From Pseudomonas frederiksbergensis (GTDB taxonomy: Bacteria > Pseudomonadota > Gammaproteobacteria > Pseudomonadales > Pseudomonadaceae): DNA of 64,000 nt. Location of the stretch: NCBI RefSeq assembly GCF_003732275.1, contig NZ_MOBM01000039.1:423018-487017 (forward strand), given 5' to 3'. A program made the translations under genes and the position numbers. The notes under the pieces were generated by a model. That model was not told the origin of the DNA. It did no database searches and saw only the letters and a list, made by a program, of their open reading frames with translations. Of the stretch, positions 41,225 to 50,169 are shown one piece after another (within the stretch, counting starts at the first letter, position 1; each line of letters begins with the position of its first letter).

Positions 41225-43036
41225 CTAGCGGATACCGGCCAACAGAGTCCGGGCCGTCTCCTTGAGCGGTTCGTCGCCTTCCTTGAGTAACTCGTTAAGC
41301 AGCTCGATGGCGCTGTCCAGATCACCGTCGTCGATGCAGGTCTGAGCCTGTTCGAGTTTACCCGCGCTGCTCGGCCCGGCCGGCTCAAGATCCATCAATT
41401 CGGCATTCAGCGGCTCAAGCTCCAGCGGTTGGGCAGGATCGCTGAACTCGTTGAGAAAGGTCTCGTCCAGAGACTGAGCGTCAGGTTCGGCGATCCACTC
41501 AAGCTCGGGCTCGTCCAGCGTTGGCTCCTCGGGCAATTCGAAAACATCGGGCAACACATGCAGGTTCGAAGTGAACCCGGATTCGTCTACCTGCGCTGGC
41601 TCATTCGACGGTTTAGCGCTGGATGATGAGTTATCGAAGGGGCTGATCAGGTCCCAATTCGAATCCATCGACAGGTCATCGAGGTTCAACTGGAACTCAT
41701 CGCTCGGTGCCGCTTCAGGGATTGCAGGCACGGGCGGCGCCACCGCCGCGGCGACGACCACCGGTGCGGCGCTGATCAGCTTCGGATGGCGGGCGCGGAT
41801 GTCCTGAAGTTGCTGTGCATCGAACCCGGCGTCTCGCAGGCTGCTTTCCTGCGCGTCATAGGCTTGCACGTCGCCCTGTTTGCCGAGGACTTCCAACAGC
41901 TGCACGGCCAGATCGGTGCGCTGGGGTTCCCTGACCAACGCGTCTCGCAACAAACCGGCCGCCTCGGACAAACGGCCATACGCCAGATAGATACCGACCC
42001 CTTCCAGCACGTCGCCTGCGGCAGTCTCTTCGGCCGAACCGGCTAGCGGTTGCGGCTGAGACGCCGGCTTGATCGGTTCTGCCGTGCGATTGAGCACCGG
42101 TTCATGACGTGACGGCAGCACGGGTAACGGCTCGGACTGGACCTCAGCCTGAACCTGCTGTCGTTGACGGCGAATGAATACACCGAGCAACGCCAATGCC
42201 ACCACTGCCAGCAACCCAATGATCAGCGGCCATTGGGTGGTCTCGGACGTCTCGACAATCGCCGGGGCCGGCGGCGTCACCTCAGGCGCAACCGGCGGCA
42301 CCGATGCCTGTTTGATTTCCGCCAATTGGGTTTGCAGCTCGATCACCTGCTTTTTCTGGCCGGCGATCTGCTCATCCTGAGCCTGAAGCTTCGCATTGAG
42401 TTCATCGATAGTCTTTTGCAACTGCTGGTTTTGCAAAACGCTGGCAGCCAGTTGTTCGGCAACAGCATCATTCGCAGGCGCGGCAGCTGGTTTATCGACA
42501 TCAGGCTTGGGCGCCGCCCCCTTCGCAGCAGGTGGCGGTGCAACAGCCGGTTCGACGGACGGGAACGCGGAAGACTGAGGGCTCGGCTCGGGCTCGTCTT
42601 TGACGGGAACAATGCCCGGCGAACCCGGCGGATCGATCAGCACTGTGTACTCGTGCAGCAAACGCCCGTTGGGCTGATTAAGCTGCACCAGAAAATTCAG
42701 GAAGGGTTCCTTGACCGGTTTGCTGGAAGTCACCCGGATCAGGCTGCGGTTGCCCCGCAGGATCGGTGTGAACTTCAGGTTGTTGAGGAAGAACACCCGT
42801 TCGATGCCGGCGCGACTGAACTCGTCCGCCGTCGCCAGGCTGACCGATAGCTCGCCCTCTTCCAGACCACCAGCGTCCACCAGGGCGATGTCGGCATTGA
42901 ATGGCTGATTCAACGCCGAATGCTGGGTGATCTCGCCCAACCCCAGCGCAGGGGTCAATGCCGAGTAAGTGACGGCACCACCGACCAGCAGCAGCCTGGT
43001 GCAACACCGCAATACAACGTGCCAACTCTCGAGCAT
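41225..43036 (-). CDS. FimV/HubP-like polar membrane protein
   Basis: The 603-residue protein has an N-terminal membrane/signal segment, the FimV N-domain (GLGEITQHSALNQPFNADIA; FLNNLKFTPILRGNRSLIRV) and a coiled coil at about 205-245. A transmembrane helix follows (WPLIIGLLAVVALALLGVFI), then an acidic cytoplasmic part and the FimV C-terminal motif (AQTCIDDGDLDSAIELLNEL). FimV/HubP proteins organise the cell pole and type IV pili. I see no LysM motif, and it is shorter than P. aeruginosa FimV (about 919), so it is probably a paralogue. The ATG at 43036 has AAGGG six bases upstream; the ATG at 43042 does not. Confidence 0.85.
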   Translation of the reverse strand: MLESWHVVLRCCTRLLLVGGAVTYSALTPALGLGEITQHSALNQPFNADIALVDAGGLEEGELSVSLATADEFSRAGIERVFFLNNLKFTPILRGNRSLIRVTSSKPVKEPFLNFLVQLNQPNGRLLHEYTVLIDPPGSPGIVPVKDEPEPSPQSSAFPSVEPAVAPPPAAKGAAPKPDVDKPAAAPANDAVAEQLAASVLQNQQLQKTIDELNAKLQAQDEQIAGQKKQVIELQTQLAEIKQASVPPVAPEVTPPAPAIVETSETTQWPLIIGLLAVVALALLGVFIRRQRQQVQAEVQSEPLPVLPSRHEPVLNRTAEPIKPASQPQPLAGSAEETAAGDVLEGVGIYLAYGRLSEAAGLLRDALVREPQRTDLAVQLLEVLGKQGDVQAYDAQESSLRDAGFDAQQLQDIRARHPKLISAAPVVVAAAVAPPVPAIPEAAPSDEFQLNLDDLSMDSNWDLISPFDNSSSSAKPSNEPAQVDESGFTSNLHVLPDVFELPEEPTLDEPELEWIAEPDAQSLDETFLNEFSDPAQPLELEPLNAELMDLEPAGPSSAGKLEQAQTCIDDGDLDSAIELLNELLKEGDEPLKETARTLLAGIR

Positions 43037-43164
43037 GAGCATCCCTTAGATAACCAGAACCAACCTGTACGTATTCGCACATCCGGTACGAACACGATAT
43101 TGCCTAGTAGTTCTTTATAGCCTGCCCAACGGGGTATCTCAAAAGTCCGGCGCGTGGTTGTGCC

Positions 43165-43599
43165 TCAAGATTTTTCCAGGTTGGCCAGAATGTGCCCGTG
43201 GACTCGCATACAGACCTTTAAATCCGCCTCATCGACACCTTCGAACAGTTCGTGGCGCAATTGAGTGGCGATGGTTTCAATTTGTTCGATCAAGGGCCGG
43301 GCCGGGGCACACAGGACGATTTTTTTCGCCCGACGGTCTTCCAGCACGGATTGGCGTTGCACCAGGCCCTGACTTTCCAGGCTGTCGAGCAGTCGAGCCA
43401 GGGTGGGCCCTTCGACGCCAACGCTCTGCGCCAGTTCACGCTGGGTGGGGGCATCATCGAATCGCGCCAGGTGCAGCAGCACCAGCCAGCGCGCCTGGGA
43501 CAGGCCCAGGCCAGCCAGTCGGCGGTCCAGTTCGGCACGCCAGCCCCGAGACATCTGGGCCAGTTGCATGCCAAAGCGGTGTTGATCGGTTAACGGCAT
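43165..43599 (-). CDS. SlyA-like MarR family regulator
   Basis: The 144-residue protein follows SlyA closely: RGWRAELDRRLAGLGLSQAR, TQRELAQSVGVEGPTLARLL and GLVQRQSVLEDRRAKKIVLC with the DRR wing. It should be a dimeric winged-helix DNA-binding protein that responds to small phenolic or oxidative signals. A near-consensus SlyA box lies 42 bases upstream of its start codon, which supports both the assignment and autoregulation. Confidence 0.88.
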   Translation of the reverse strand: MPLTDQHRFGMQLAQMSRGWRAELDRRLAGLGLSQARWLVLLHLARFDDAPTQRELAQSVGVEGPTLARLLDSLESQGLVQRQSVLEDRRAKKIVLCAPARPLIEQIETIATQLRHELFEGVDEADLKVCMRVHGHILANLEKS

Positions 43600-43633
43600 A
43601 AAACACTCATGATTAGACTGAAATAGAGAAAAA

Positions 43634-43652
43634 CTAATTATTAGTCAGCTAA
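43634..43652. promoter_or_regulatory. SlyA-type operator upstream of the MarR/SlyA gene
   Basis: CTAATTATTAG and TTAGTCAGCTAA are two overlapping palindromes. The second differs from the SlyA consensus TTAGCAAGCTAA at two central positions. The site is 35-53 bases before the start codon of the SlyA-like gene and could also affect recQ-side sequences. Confidence 0.6.
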
Positions 43653-43718
43653 GCATGACCTTTGGCTATAGGCAAGGCTTGCTCTGTACTGAATCGTTAC
43701 ATCTGTGCCGCAGGTCAC

Positions 43719-45845
43719 TCAGACTTCAAATTCCGACTGCAGAGCGGCACGAACGCAATACAAAACACCTTCAGGAACTCTCCCTGCGAACAGCGCAGCA
43801 ATTTCTGAAACCGGCGGCAGTTCGCCTTCGCCGTCGAGGAACGCATCCTGGACTTCGCCCATCAACTCTTCCGGCAGGTCCAGCGCCTGCTCAAGCGACA
43901 ACTGCTGCTTGCCGATCGCCTCGGCGAGCATCGCGTAGACGTTCTTTTCCGAGCATTGCAGCTGACCGGCGATCTGCAGTGGTGTCATGCCGGCCCGGGC
44001 CAGGGTGATCAGCTCGTGGCGCACATCGGCCACTACTTTCGGCGCCTCGACCTGACCGCCGAGCACTTCGAGGAAAGCCTCGCCGTAACGCTCCAGCTTG
44101 CGCGCACCAACGCCACTGACCGTGGCCATTTCCGCCAGCGAGGTCGGCTGGCTGCGGAGCATTTCCAGCAGTGTCGAGTCGGGGAAGATGACGTACGGCG
44201 GCACGCCATGCTCTTCGGCCAGTTTGCGGCGCAGGGCACGCAAGGCTTCCCACTGTTCGCGCTCTTCACCGCGAACCAGTTGGCTGGCCTGGCTCTTGCT
44301 GCTTTTGGCGGTGGTTTGCGGCTTGAGGTCGCGGCGCAGTTCCAGCGTCACTTCGCCCTTGAGCAGCGGTCGGCAGGTATCGCTCAGGCGTAGCCCACCG
44401 TAGCCTTCGAGGTCAATGTCGGCCAGACCACGGGCAACAAGCTGTCGGAACAAGGAGCGCCATTCGCTCTCCCCCATCGCTTTACCTACGCCGTACACCG
44501 ACAAATGCTGATGACCGAAGCTGCGGACCTTTTCGTTGTCCTTGCCTAGCAGCACGTCGACCAGATGACCGACGCCATAACGCTGACCTGTGCGGTAGAT
44601 CGCCGACAGCGCCTGACGGGCCGGCTCGGTGGCGTCCCAGGTTTGCACGCCGTCGACGCAGTTGTCGCAGTGACCGCACGGCTCGGGCATGTCTTCGTCG
44701 AAGTACGCGAGCAGGGTCTGGCGGCGGCAGCGGGTTTCTTCGCAGAGCGAGAGCATGGCGTCGAGTTTGTGCTGTTCCAGACGCTTGTGGCGCTCGTCAC
44801 CTTCGGAGTTTTGCAACATCTGCTTGAGCATCACCACGTCTTGCAGGCCGTACGCCATCCAGGCATCCGCCGGCAGGCCATCACGACCGCCGCGACCGGT
44901 TTCCTGGTAGTAGGCCTCAAGTGACTTTGGCAAATCGAGGTGCGCGACAAAACGTACGTTAGGCTTGTCGATGCCCATGCCGAACGCCACGGTGGCAACC
45001 ATGATCAGGCCTTCCTCGTTGAGGAAGCGCTTCTGGTGATGGGCTCGCGTGTCGTTGGGCAGACCGGCGTGGTACGGCAGCGCCGGGAAACCTTGCTCGC
45101 TGAGGAACACCGCCACTTCATCAACCTTTTTGCGCGACAGGCAGTAAACGATACCGGCATCGCTGCGCCGCTCGGCGAGGAACGCCAGCAACTGCTTGCG
45201 CGGCTGTTCCTTGGGCACGATGCGATAGAAAATATTGGGGCGGTCGAAACTCGAGAGGAAACGCTCGGCATCCTGCAAATGCAGACGATCGACGATTTCT
45301 TCCCGGGTGCGCTTGTCGGCCGTCGCGGTCAGGGCGATGCGCGGAACGTTGGGGAACAATTCAGCCAATTGGCCCAATTGCAGGTATTCGCGGCGGAAAT
45401 CGTGACCCCATTGGGACACGCAATGCGCTTCGTCGATGGCGAACAGGGCGATTTCAAGGCTTTGCAGGAAGGCCAGCATGCGCGGCTGAACCAGGCGCTC
45501 GGGCGCCAGGTAGAGCATTTTCACCTCACCACGCTTGATTCGCGCCGCCAGATCACGCTGTTGCTCAGCGCTCAACGTGGAGTTCAACGCCGCCGCCGCG
45601 ACGCCCAGCTCTTCGAGGGTGGCGACCTGATCATCCATCAGCGCGATCAACGGCGACACCACCACCGCCAGGCCTTCGCGCAGCAGTGCCGGCACCTGGA
45701 AGCACAAGGACTTGCCGCCACCGGTAGGCATCAGCACCAAGGCGTCGCCGCCACTGGCCACGCGCTCAATGATTGCACCCTGACGGCCACGGAAACTGTC
45801 GTAGCCGAAGATGTCCTTGAGAACGCGTTGAGCCTGTTCGAGCAT
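43719..45845 (-). CDS. recQ: ATP-dependent DNA helicase RecQ
   Basis: RecQ unwinds DNA 3'-5' in recombination and fork repair. The 708-residue protein has Walker A MPTGGGKSLCFQVPA, the DEAH box (FAIDEAHCVSQWGHDFR), the helicase motif VAFGMGIDKPNVRFV, and the zinc-binding cysteines (ETRCRR...EPCGHCDNC). RQC and HRDC domains follow (VFPD-type region; EMATVSGVGARKLERYGEAF). The ATG at 45845 has GGAG upstream; the longer frame adds residues without similarity. A C-terminal helix-turn-helix-like extension follows the HRDC. Confidence 0.96.
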   Translation of the reverse strand: MLEQAQRVLKDIFGYDSFRGRQGAIIERVASGGDALVLMPTGGGKSLCFQVPALLREGLAVVVSPLIALMDDQVATLEELGVAAAALNSTLSAEQQRDLAARIKRGEVKMLYLAPERLVQPRMLAFLQSLEIALFAIDEAHCVSQWGHDFRREYLQLGQLAELFPNVPRIALTATADKRTREEIVDRLHLQDAERFLSSFDRPNIFYRIVPKEQPRKQLLAFLAERRSDAGIVYCLSRKKVDEVAVFLSEQGFPALPYHAGLPNDTRAHHQKRFLNEEGLIMVATVAFGMGIDKPNVRFVAHLDLPKSLEAYYQETGRGGRDGLPADAWMAYGLQDVVMLKQMLQNSEGDERHKRLEQHKLDAMLSLCEETRCRRQTLLAYFDEDMPEPCGHCDNCVDGVQTWDATEPARQALSAIYRTGQRYGVGHLVDVLLGKDNEKVRSFGHQHLSVYGVGKAMGESEWRSLFRQLVARGLADIDLEGYGGLRLSDTCRPLLKGEVTLELRRDLKPQTTAKSSKSQASQLVRGEEREQWEALRALRRKLAEEHGVPPYVIFPDSTLLEMLRSQPTSLAEMATVSGVGARKLERYGEAFLEVLGGQVEAPKVVADVRHELITLARAGMTPLQIAGQLQCSEKNVYAMLAEAIGKQQLSLEQALDLPEELMGEVQDAFLDGEGELPPVSEIAALFAGRVPEGVLYCVRAALQSEFEV

Positions 45846-46042
45846 AAAAACTCCAAAAATCACCGAAACATCCCTGCAAGGCTGGTTCAGAATCATGAAA
45901 GCTGCACCGACAAATCGTAAGTGCGCATTGCATGACGCTGCACATTTCAGCCGTGACGCCAGCAGGGCATCACAAAACGCGCGAGTATACCCGACGCCTG
46001 TCCGGCAAAGGGCGCCGCTGATAAGACATACCAAAGCCAACT

Positions 46043-46133
46043 TGTGGGAGCGAGCCTGCTCGCGATAGCGGTGGGCCAGTCAATTTTGATATTGAATGTT
46101 ATGTCGTTATCGCGAGCAGGCTCGCTCCCACAG
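46043..46133. repeat. REP-type doublet, GTGGGAGCG family
   Basis: TGTGGGAGCGAGCCTGCTCG and its inverted copy occupy the middle of the 45846-46245 gap between the divergent recQ and YecA-family genes. I see no other structured element in that gap apart from the weak AAGG ribosome binding site of the latter. Confidence 0.85.
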
Positions 46134-46245
46134 GGAATGCGGTGTTCCGCATGCCTGCAAAGGGGCAAATACACCGCGCGGCTGGCCTGAGCGCTCAAGA
46201 AGGCCTAGAATTCCCGCATCGTATATTCCCCAAGGTAGCCCTTTA

Positions 46246-46833
46246 ATGTCCTTCGCTGAGCAACTAACCCGCCTGCAAGTCTTCCTCGACGCCGACGAGC
46301 TGCATGACGAGGCGCTGGACTACGTGGCCGCCCACGGCTACCTCACCGCGCTGTCAATCTGCTCCGAAAGCGTTCCCGACCGTGAATGGATCGACGCGCT
46401 GTTCGCCGAAGAGCCGCATTACGCCGACGACACCGAGCGTGAAGCGATCGAATCCACTCTGCTGCTGCTCAAGGCGCACATCGCCCGCCAACTGGCGTCC
46501 GACGAAGAGTTCGAGCTGCCATGCGACCTCGACCTGGGCGAAGAGCCGGATGACTCCGACCTGCGCGGCTGGTGCATCGGTTTCATGGAAGGCGTATTCC
46601 TGCGCGAAGCCGCCTGGTTCGAAACCGCCGAAGACGAAGTCAGCGAAATGCTGCTGCCGATCATGGTCGGTTCCGGTCTGTTCGACGAACAGCCAGAGTT
46701 CGAAGACATCGCCAAAGACGCCAACCTGATGGACGACATGATCGTGCAGATCCCGGAAGCCCTGACCGCGCTGTACCTGCTGTGCCAGGCGCCAGACGAA
46801 AAACCGGCGATTCTCAAGCCACGTCACCACTAA
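46246..46833 (+). CDS. YecA/YgfB family protein
   Basis: The 195-residue acidic protein shows the UPF0149/YecA fold: HDEALDYVAAHGYLTALSIC, LRGWCIGFMEGVFLREAAWF and LPIMVGSGLF. The usual C-terminal SEC-C zinc motif is absent. Function is not established; family members affect regulation in pseudomonads and enterobacteria. It is followed 10 bases later by the DUF454 gene, probably as one transcript. Confidence 0.88.
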   Translation: MSFAEQLTRLQVFLDADELHDEALDYVAAHGYLTALSICSESVPDREWIDALFAEEPHYADDTEREAIESTLLLLKAHIARQLASDEEFELPCDLDLGEEPDDSDLRGWCIGFMEGVFLREAAWFETAEDEVSEMLLPIMVGSGLFDEQPEFEDIAKDANLMDDMIVQIPEALTALYLLCQAPDEKPAILKPRHH

Positions 46834-46843
46834 GGTATTGCCT

Positions 46844-47239
46844 ATGGACAACCCCATAGGCAACCGCCCCCTGATGTTGCGCTACGTGCTGCTGGCCATC
46901 GGCTGGCTGAGCGTAGCGCTGGGGGTCATCGGGATTTTCCTGCCGGTGCTGCCCACCACACCGTTCCTGTTGCTGGCGGCCGCCTGTTTCGCCCGCAGCT
47001 CGCCGCGGTTCTATCATTGGCTGGTTGAACATCCACGGCTTGGACCGTGGGTTCGCGACTACCTGAGCGGCAATGGCATTCCCCTCAAGGGCAAGGTCTA
47101 CGCCATCGGTTTGATGTGGGCGAGCATCCTGCTTTCCTGCTATCTGGTGCCCCTGCCGTGGGCGCGTGCGTTCATGCTGACCAGCGCGGTATTAGTGACG
47201 GTTTACATTCTTCGGCAGAAGACGCTGCGCAAGTCTTGA
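46844..47239 (+). CDS. DUF454 (YbaN) inner-membrane protein
   Basis: The 131-residue protein has the DUF454 signature IGWLSVALGVIGIFLPVLPT followed by TPFLLLAAACFARSSPRFYH, and three to four hydrophobic segments. AAGG lies 8 bases before the ATG. Role unknown; it is probably co-transcribed with the YecA-family gene. Confidence 0.9.
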   Translation: MDNPIGNRPLMLRYVLLAIGWLSVALGVIGIFLPVLPTTPFLLLAAACFARSSPRFYHWLVEHPRLGPWVRDYLSGNGIPLKGKVYAIGLMWASILLSCYLVPLPWARAFMLTSAVLVTVYILRQKTLRKS

Positions 47240-47257
47240 AACTCAAGCGTTTGCGGT

Positions 47258-47357
47258 AAAGATCGCAGCCTGCGGCAGCTCCTACGCAATCGAGTACATC
47301 CATACCTTTGAGGGTGTACCCGGTCGGTGTAGGAGCTGCCGCAGGCTGCGATCTTTT
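47258..47357. repeat. Inverted repeat, TGTAGGAGCTGCCG family
   Basis: AAAGATCGCAGCCTGCGGCA and the inverted copy TGTAGGAGCTGCCGCAGGCT enclose about 40 bases. The element lies between the DUF454 gene and lapG. Confidence 0.9.
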
Positions 47358-47436
47358 GCTTTGTAGGCCGACGACCTGCCCTCCCTCATCGTAAACACCG
47401 CCTAGACTTCAGACATCTGCACCCGAGCAGCCAGAC

Positions 47437-48144
47437 ATGTCCCGCAGTCCGCGTAGTCCAGGATGGTCAACGCTCCGACTTCGGTTCGGCGGATGGCTGC
47501 TGCTGACGAGTTTTCTACTGGCAGGATTGGGCAGTGTCCGGGCTGACTGGGACTTTGCGCAGATTCTGCAAACGGCCGAAAAACGCTACGGCCCCCTTGG
47601 CCTGGCCCGGGGACGGATCGAGGCCTGGAGTCAAATGCTGCAAAGCGAACGCAACCAGCCTGAGCGCGAACAACTGAACGCGGTCAATCGCTTTTTCAAT
47701 CAACAACTGAGCTTTCAGGACGACACGCGTATCTGGCGTCAGGCCGATTACTGGGCCACGCCCGTCGAATCCTTGATCAAGGGTGCCGCCGACTGCGAGG
47801 ACTACGCCCTGGCAAAATATTTCAGCCTGCGTCACCTCGGGATTCCCAGTGAGAAACTACGCATTACCTACGTCAAGGCCCTGACCCAGAACCAGGCGCA
47901 TATGGTGTTGACCTTCTACGGCAGCCCCACGGCCGAGCCGCTGGTGCTGGACAACCTGATCGACGAAATCCGTCCCGCCTCCCAACGCAACGATCTGCTA
48001 CCGGTGTACGCCTTCAACGCCGAAGGCCTGTACTTGCCGGGCGCCAATGGCGGCAAACGCAGCAGCGACTCGAAAAAACTGTCGCGCTGGCAAGAGGTGT
48101 TGAAAAAGATGCAATTTGAAGGGTTCGCCGTGGGCGAAGGCTAG
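47437..48144 (+). CDS. lapG: Periplasmic cysteine protease LapG
   Basis: LapG is the calcium-dependent protease that releases large adhesins from the outer membrane when c-di-GMP is low. The 235-residue protein has an N-terminal signal (hydrophobic about 18-34) and the transglutaminase-like catalytic triad Cys120 (KGAADCEDYALAKY), His155 (NQAHMVL) and Asp172 (PLVLDNLIDEIRP). The stop codon is 22 bases before lapD, so they form an operon. No LapA-type adhesin or lapEBC exporter is in this window, so it may be the only copy or a second lap set. Confidence 0.93.
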   Translation: MSRSPRSPGWSTLRLRFGGWLLLTSFLLAGLGSVRADWDFAQILQTAEKRYGPLGLARGRIEAWSQMLQSERNQPEREQLNAVNRFFNQQLSFQDDTRIWRQADYWATPVESLIKGAADCEDYALAKYFSLRHLGIPSEKLRITYVKALTQNQAHMVLTFYGSPTAEPLVLDNLIDEIRPASQRNDLLPVYAFNAEGLYLPGANGGKRSSDSKKLSRWQEVLKKMQFEGFAVGEG

Positions 48145-48166
48145 CCGCTATTGCAAGGAGCATTTT

Positions 48167-50107
48167 ATGTCGCTGCGCAAACAGTTGTTTCTCGCCATTT
48201 GCCTGTTCTTGCTGGTGGCCTTCGGCGGCAGTTTTTTTGTCAGCCTGGAAAGCTCTCGCGAACAGATGCTCGGTCAGTTGCGCTCCCACGCCCAGGACGC
48301 CGCCACGGCGCTGGGCCTTTCATTGACCGCGCAGATCGACGACCCGGCGATGATCGAATTGATGGTCAGCTCGATTTTCGACAGTGGTTATTTCAGCAGC
48401 ATTCGGGTCGTCAATATTGTGGATGAACGGGTGCTGGTGGAACGCAGCACATCGGCGCAAATCGAGGGTGTTCCCGGCTGGTTCATCAGCCTGGTGAACC
48501 TGCGCCCACAGGGTGGCGATGCACTGATCATGCGTGGCTGGGAGCAAACGGCGCGGGTCGAAGTGTTGAGCAATCCGCAGTTTGCCTTGGCCAAACTCTG
48601 GGACAGTACCCTCGGCAGCCTGATCTGGTTGCTGATTTGTGGACTGCTCAGCGCCGTGTTTGGGGGCTGGCTATTGCGCCGGCAATTGCGCCCGCTCGAC
48701 AGAATGGTCAAACAGGCTGAAGCCATCAGCAGACGCGAGTTCCGCAGCTTGCCGAAACTGCCGCGCACGCCGGAACTCAAACGCGTGGTGCTGGCTATGA
48801 ACCAGATGGTCGAGAAGCTCAAAGCGCTGTTCGCCGAAGAAGCGGCTCGCAGCGAAAAGCTGCGGATCGAATCCTATCAGGACAGCCTGACGGGCCTCGC
48901 CAACCGGCGTTTGCTGGATGAACAACTGGCCGACCATTTGCTGGTCTGCGAACAAAGCAGTGACGGCCACTTGCTGATGTTGCGGATCAACGACCTGATC
49001 GGCCTCAATCAGCGCCTGGGTGGCCAGCGCACCGATGCCTTGATTAGCACGGTCGGCGAACTGTTCAAGCGCCTGACGCAACCACCGGAACGTCGCACCT
49101 GGCTCGCGGCGCGCAATCGAGGCGGAGAATTCAGCCTGCTGACACCGGGCCTGGGCAGCACAGATGCCGCACGCCTCGCCTCCGAAATCAGCGCCACCCT
49201 GGAAAACCTGCGCCTTACCGGCACCAGCGATTGCATGCCCGTGGCGCACCTGGGCGTCGTCGCCTACCGCCCCGGCGAACCGGCGAGCGACGTGCTGCTG
49301 CGCCTCGATCAAGCGCTGACCCAGGCTCGACAACACCCCGAGCGACCGTGGATACACTTGGCCCATTCCGATACCGCGCCAAATCAGTCCCAACACGACT
49401 GGCGCAGCTGGATCGACGACGCGCTGACCGAGGGCAAGTTGCAGCTGTACTTTCAACCGGTGGTGCAATGCGCCGACACCAGCCAGGTGCTGCATCACAA
49501 AGTCCTCGCACGCCTGTTCGACCCGCAGGGCGAGGCAATTGCCGCCGGGCATTTTCTACCGTGGATCGAGCGCCTTGGCTGGTCAGCGCGATTCGACCTG
49601 GCGATGCTCGAAACCACTCTCGAATATCTGGCCGCCAACCGTTGGCCGCTCGCACTGAGCCTGTCCGGCAGCACCCTGCGCGATCAGACCCAGCTCAAAC
49701 TGATCTGCGACATACTTGAGTCACTGCCGGAACTGGCGCCGCTGCTGACCCTGGAAATCGACGAACGCCAACTGCCGCCCCCCGAAGAATTGCAACGTCT
49801 GAGCCACAGCCTGCTCAACACTGGTTATCGCATCGGGCTGCAGCACTTCGGCGGCAGCTTCAGCCAGATCGGTAACTTGACGCAGTTAGGGCTGGCTTAC
49901 CTGAAGATCGACGGAGCCTACATTCGGGGTATCGATGAACAGACCGACAAACGACTGTTCATCGAGGCGATTTTCCGGGCGACCAACAGCATTGATTTGC
50001 CGTTGATTGCCGAGATGGTGGAGACGCAGGGGGAACTGGAAGCGATTCGGGAGCTGGGGTTGTTTGGGGTGATGGGCAGACTGATTGGGCCGCCGGAGCC
50101 GATGTGA
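48167..50107 (+). CDS. lapD: c-di-GMP receptor LapD (degenerate GGDEF-EAL)
   Basis: LapD is an inner-membrane protein that binds c-di-GMP through an inactive EAL domain and sequesters LapG in the periplasm. Visible are TM1 (5-26), the periplasmic LapD/MoxY domain with the LapG-contact motif GWEQ (Trp125), TM2 (about 152-170) and a HAMP domain. A degenerate GGDEF follows (RGGEF at 318-322), then a degenerate EAL (KVL at 445-447), so no synthase or phosphodiesterase activity is expected. The ATG at 48167 follows AAGGAG; the upstream frame overlaps lapG. 646 residues, near the known length. Confidence 0.95.
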   Translation: MSLRKQLFLAICLFLLVAFGGSFFVSLESSREQMLGQLRSHAQDAATALGLSLTAQIDDPAMIELMVSSIFDSGYFSSIRVVNIVDERVLVERSTSAQIEGVPGWFISLVNLRPQGGDALIMRGWEQTARVEVLSNPQFALAKLWDSTLGSLIWLLICGLLSAVFGGWLLRRQLRPLDRMVKQAEAISRREFRSLPKLPRTPELKRVVLAMNQMVEKLKALFAEEAARSEKLRIESYQDSLTGLANRRLLDEQLADHLLVCEQSSDGHLLMLRINDLIGLNQRLGGQRTDALISTVGELFKRLTQPPERRTWLAARNRGGEFSLLTPGLGSTDAARLASEISATLENLRLTGTSDCMPVAHLGVVAYRPGEPASDVLLRLDQALTQARQHPERPWIHLAHSDTAPNQSQHDWRSWIDDALTEGKLQLYFQPVVQCADTSQVLHHKVLARLFDPQGEAIAAGHFLPWIERLGWSARFDLAMLETTLEYLAANRWPLALSLSGSTLRDQTQLKLICDILESLPELAPLLTLEIDERQLPPPEELQRLSHSLLNTGYRIGLQHFGGSFSQIGNLTQLGLAYLKIDGAYIRGIDEQTDKRLFIEAIFRATNSIDLPLIAEMVETQGELEAIRELGLFGVMGRLIGPPEPM

Positions 50108-50169
50108 GTCGCAAGGCCGATACACCGCGTCATCGTTCAGCTCGCGCCAACGTGTTCAGTGCCAGCGCC

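Noticed and set aside
43719..46040. Start of recQ at 46040
   Set aside because: The 65 extra residues have no RecQ similarity; the ATG at 45845 has GGAG upstream and gives the family length.
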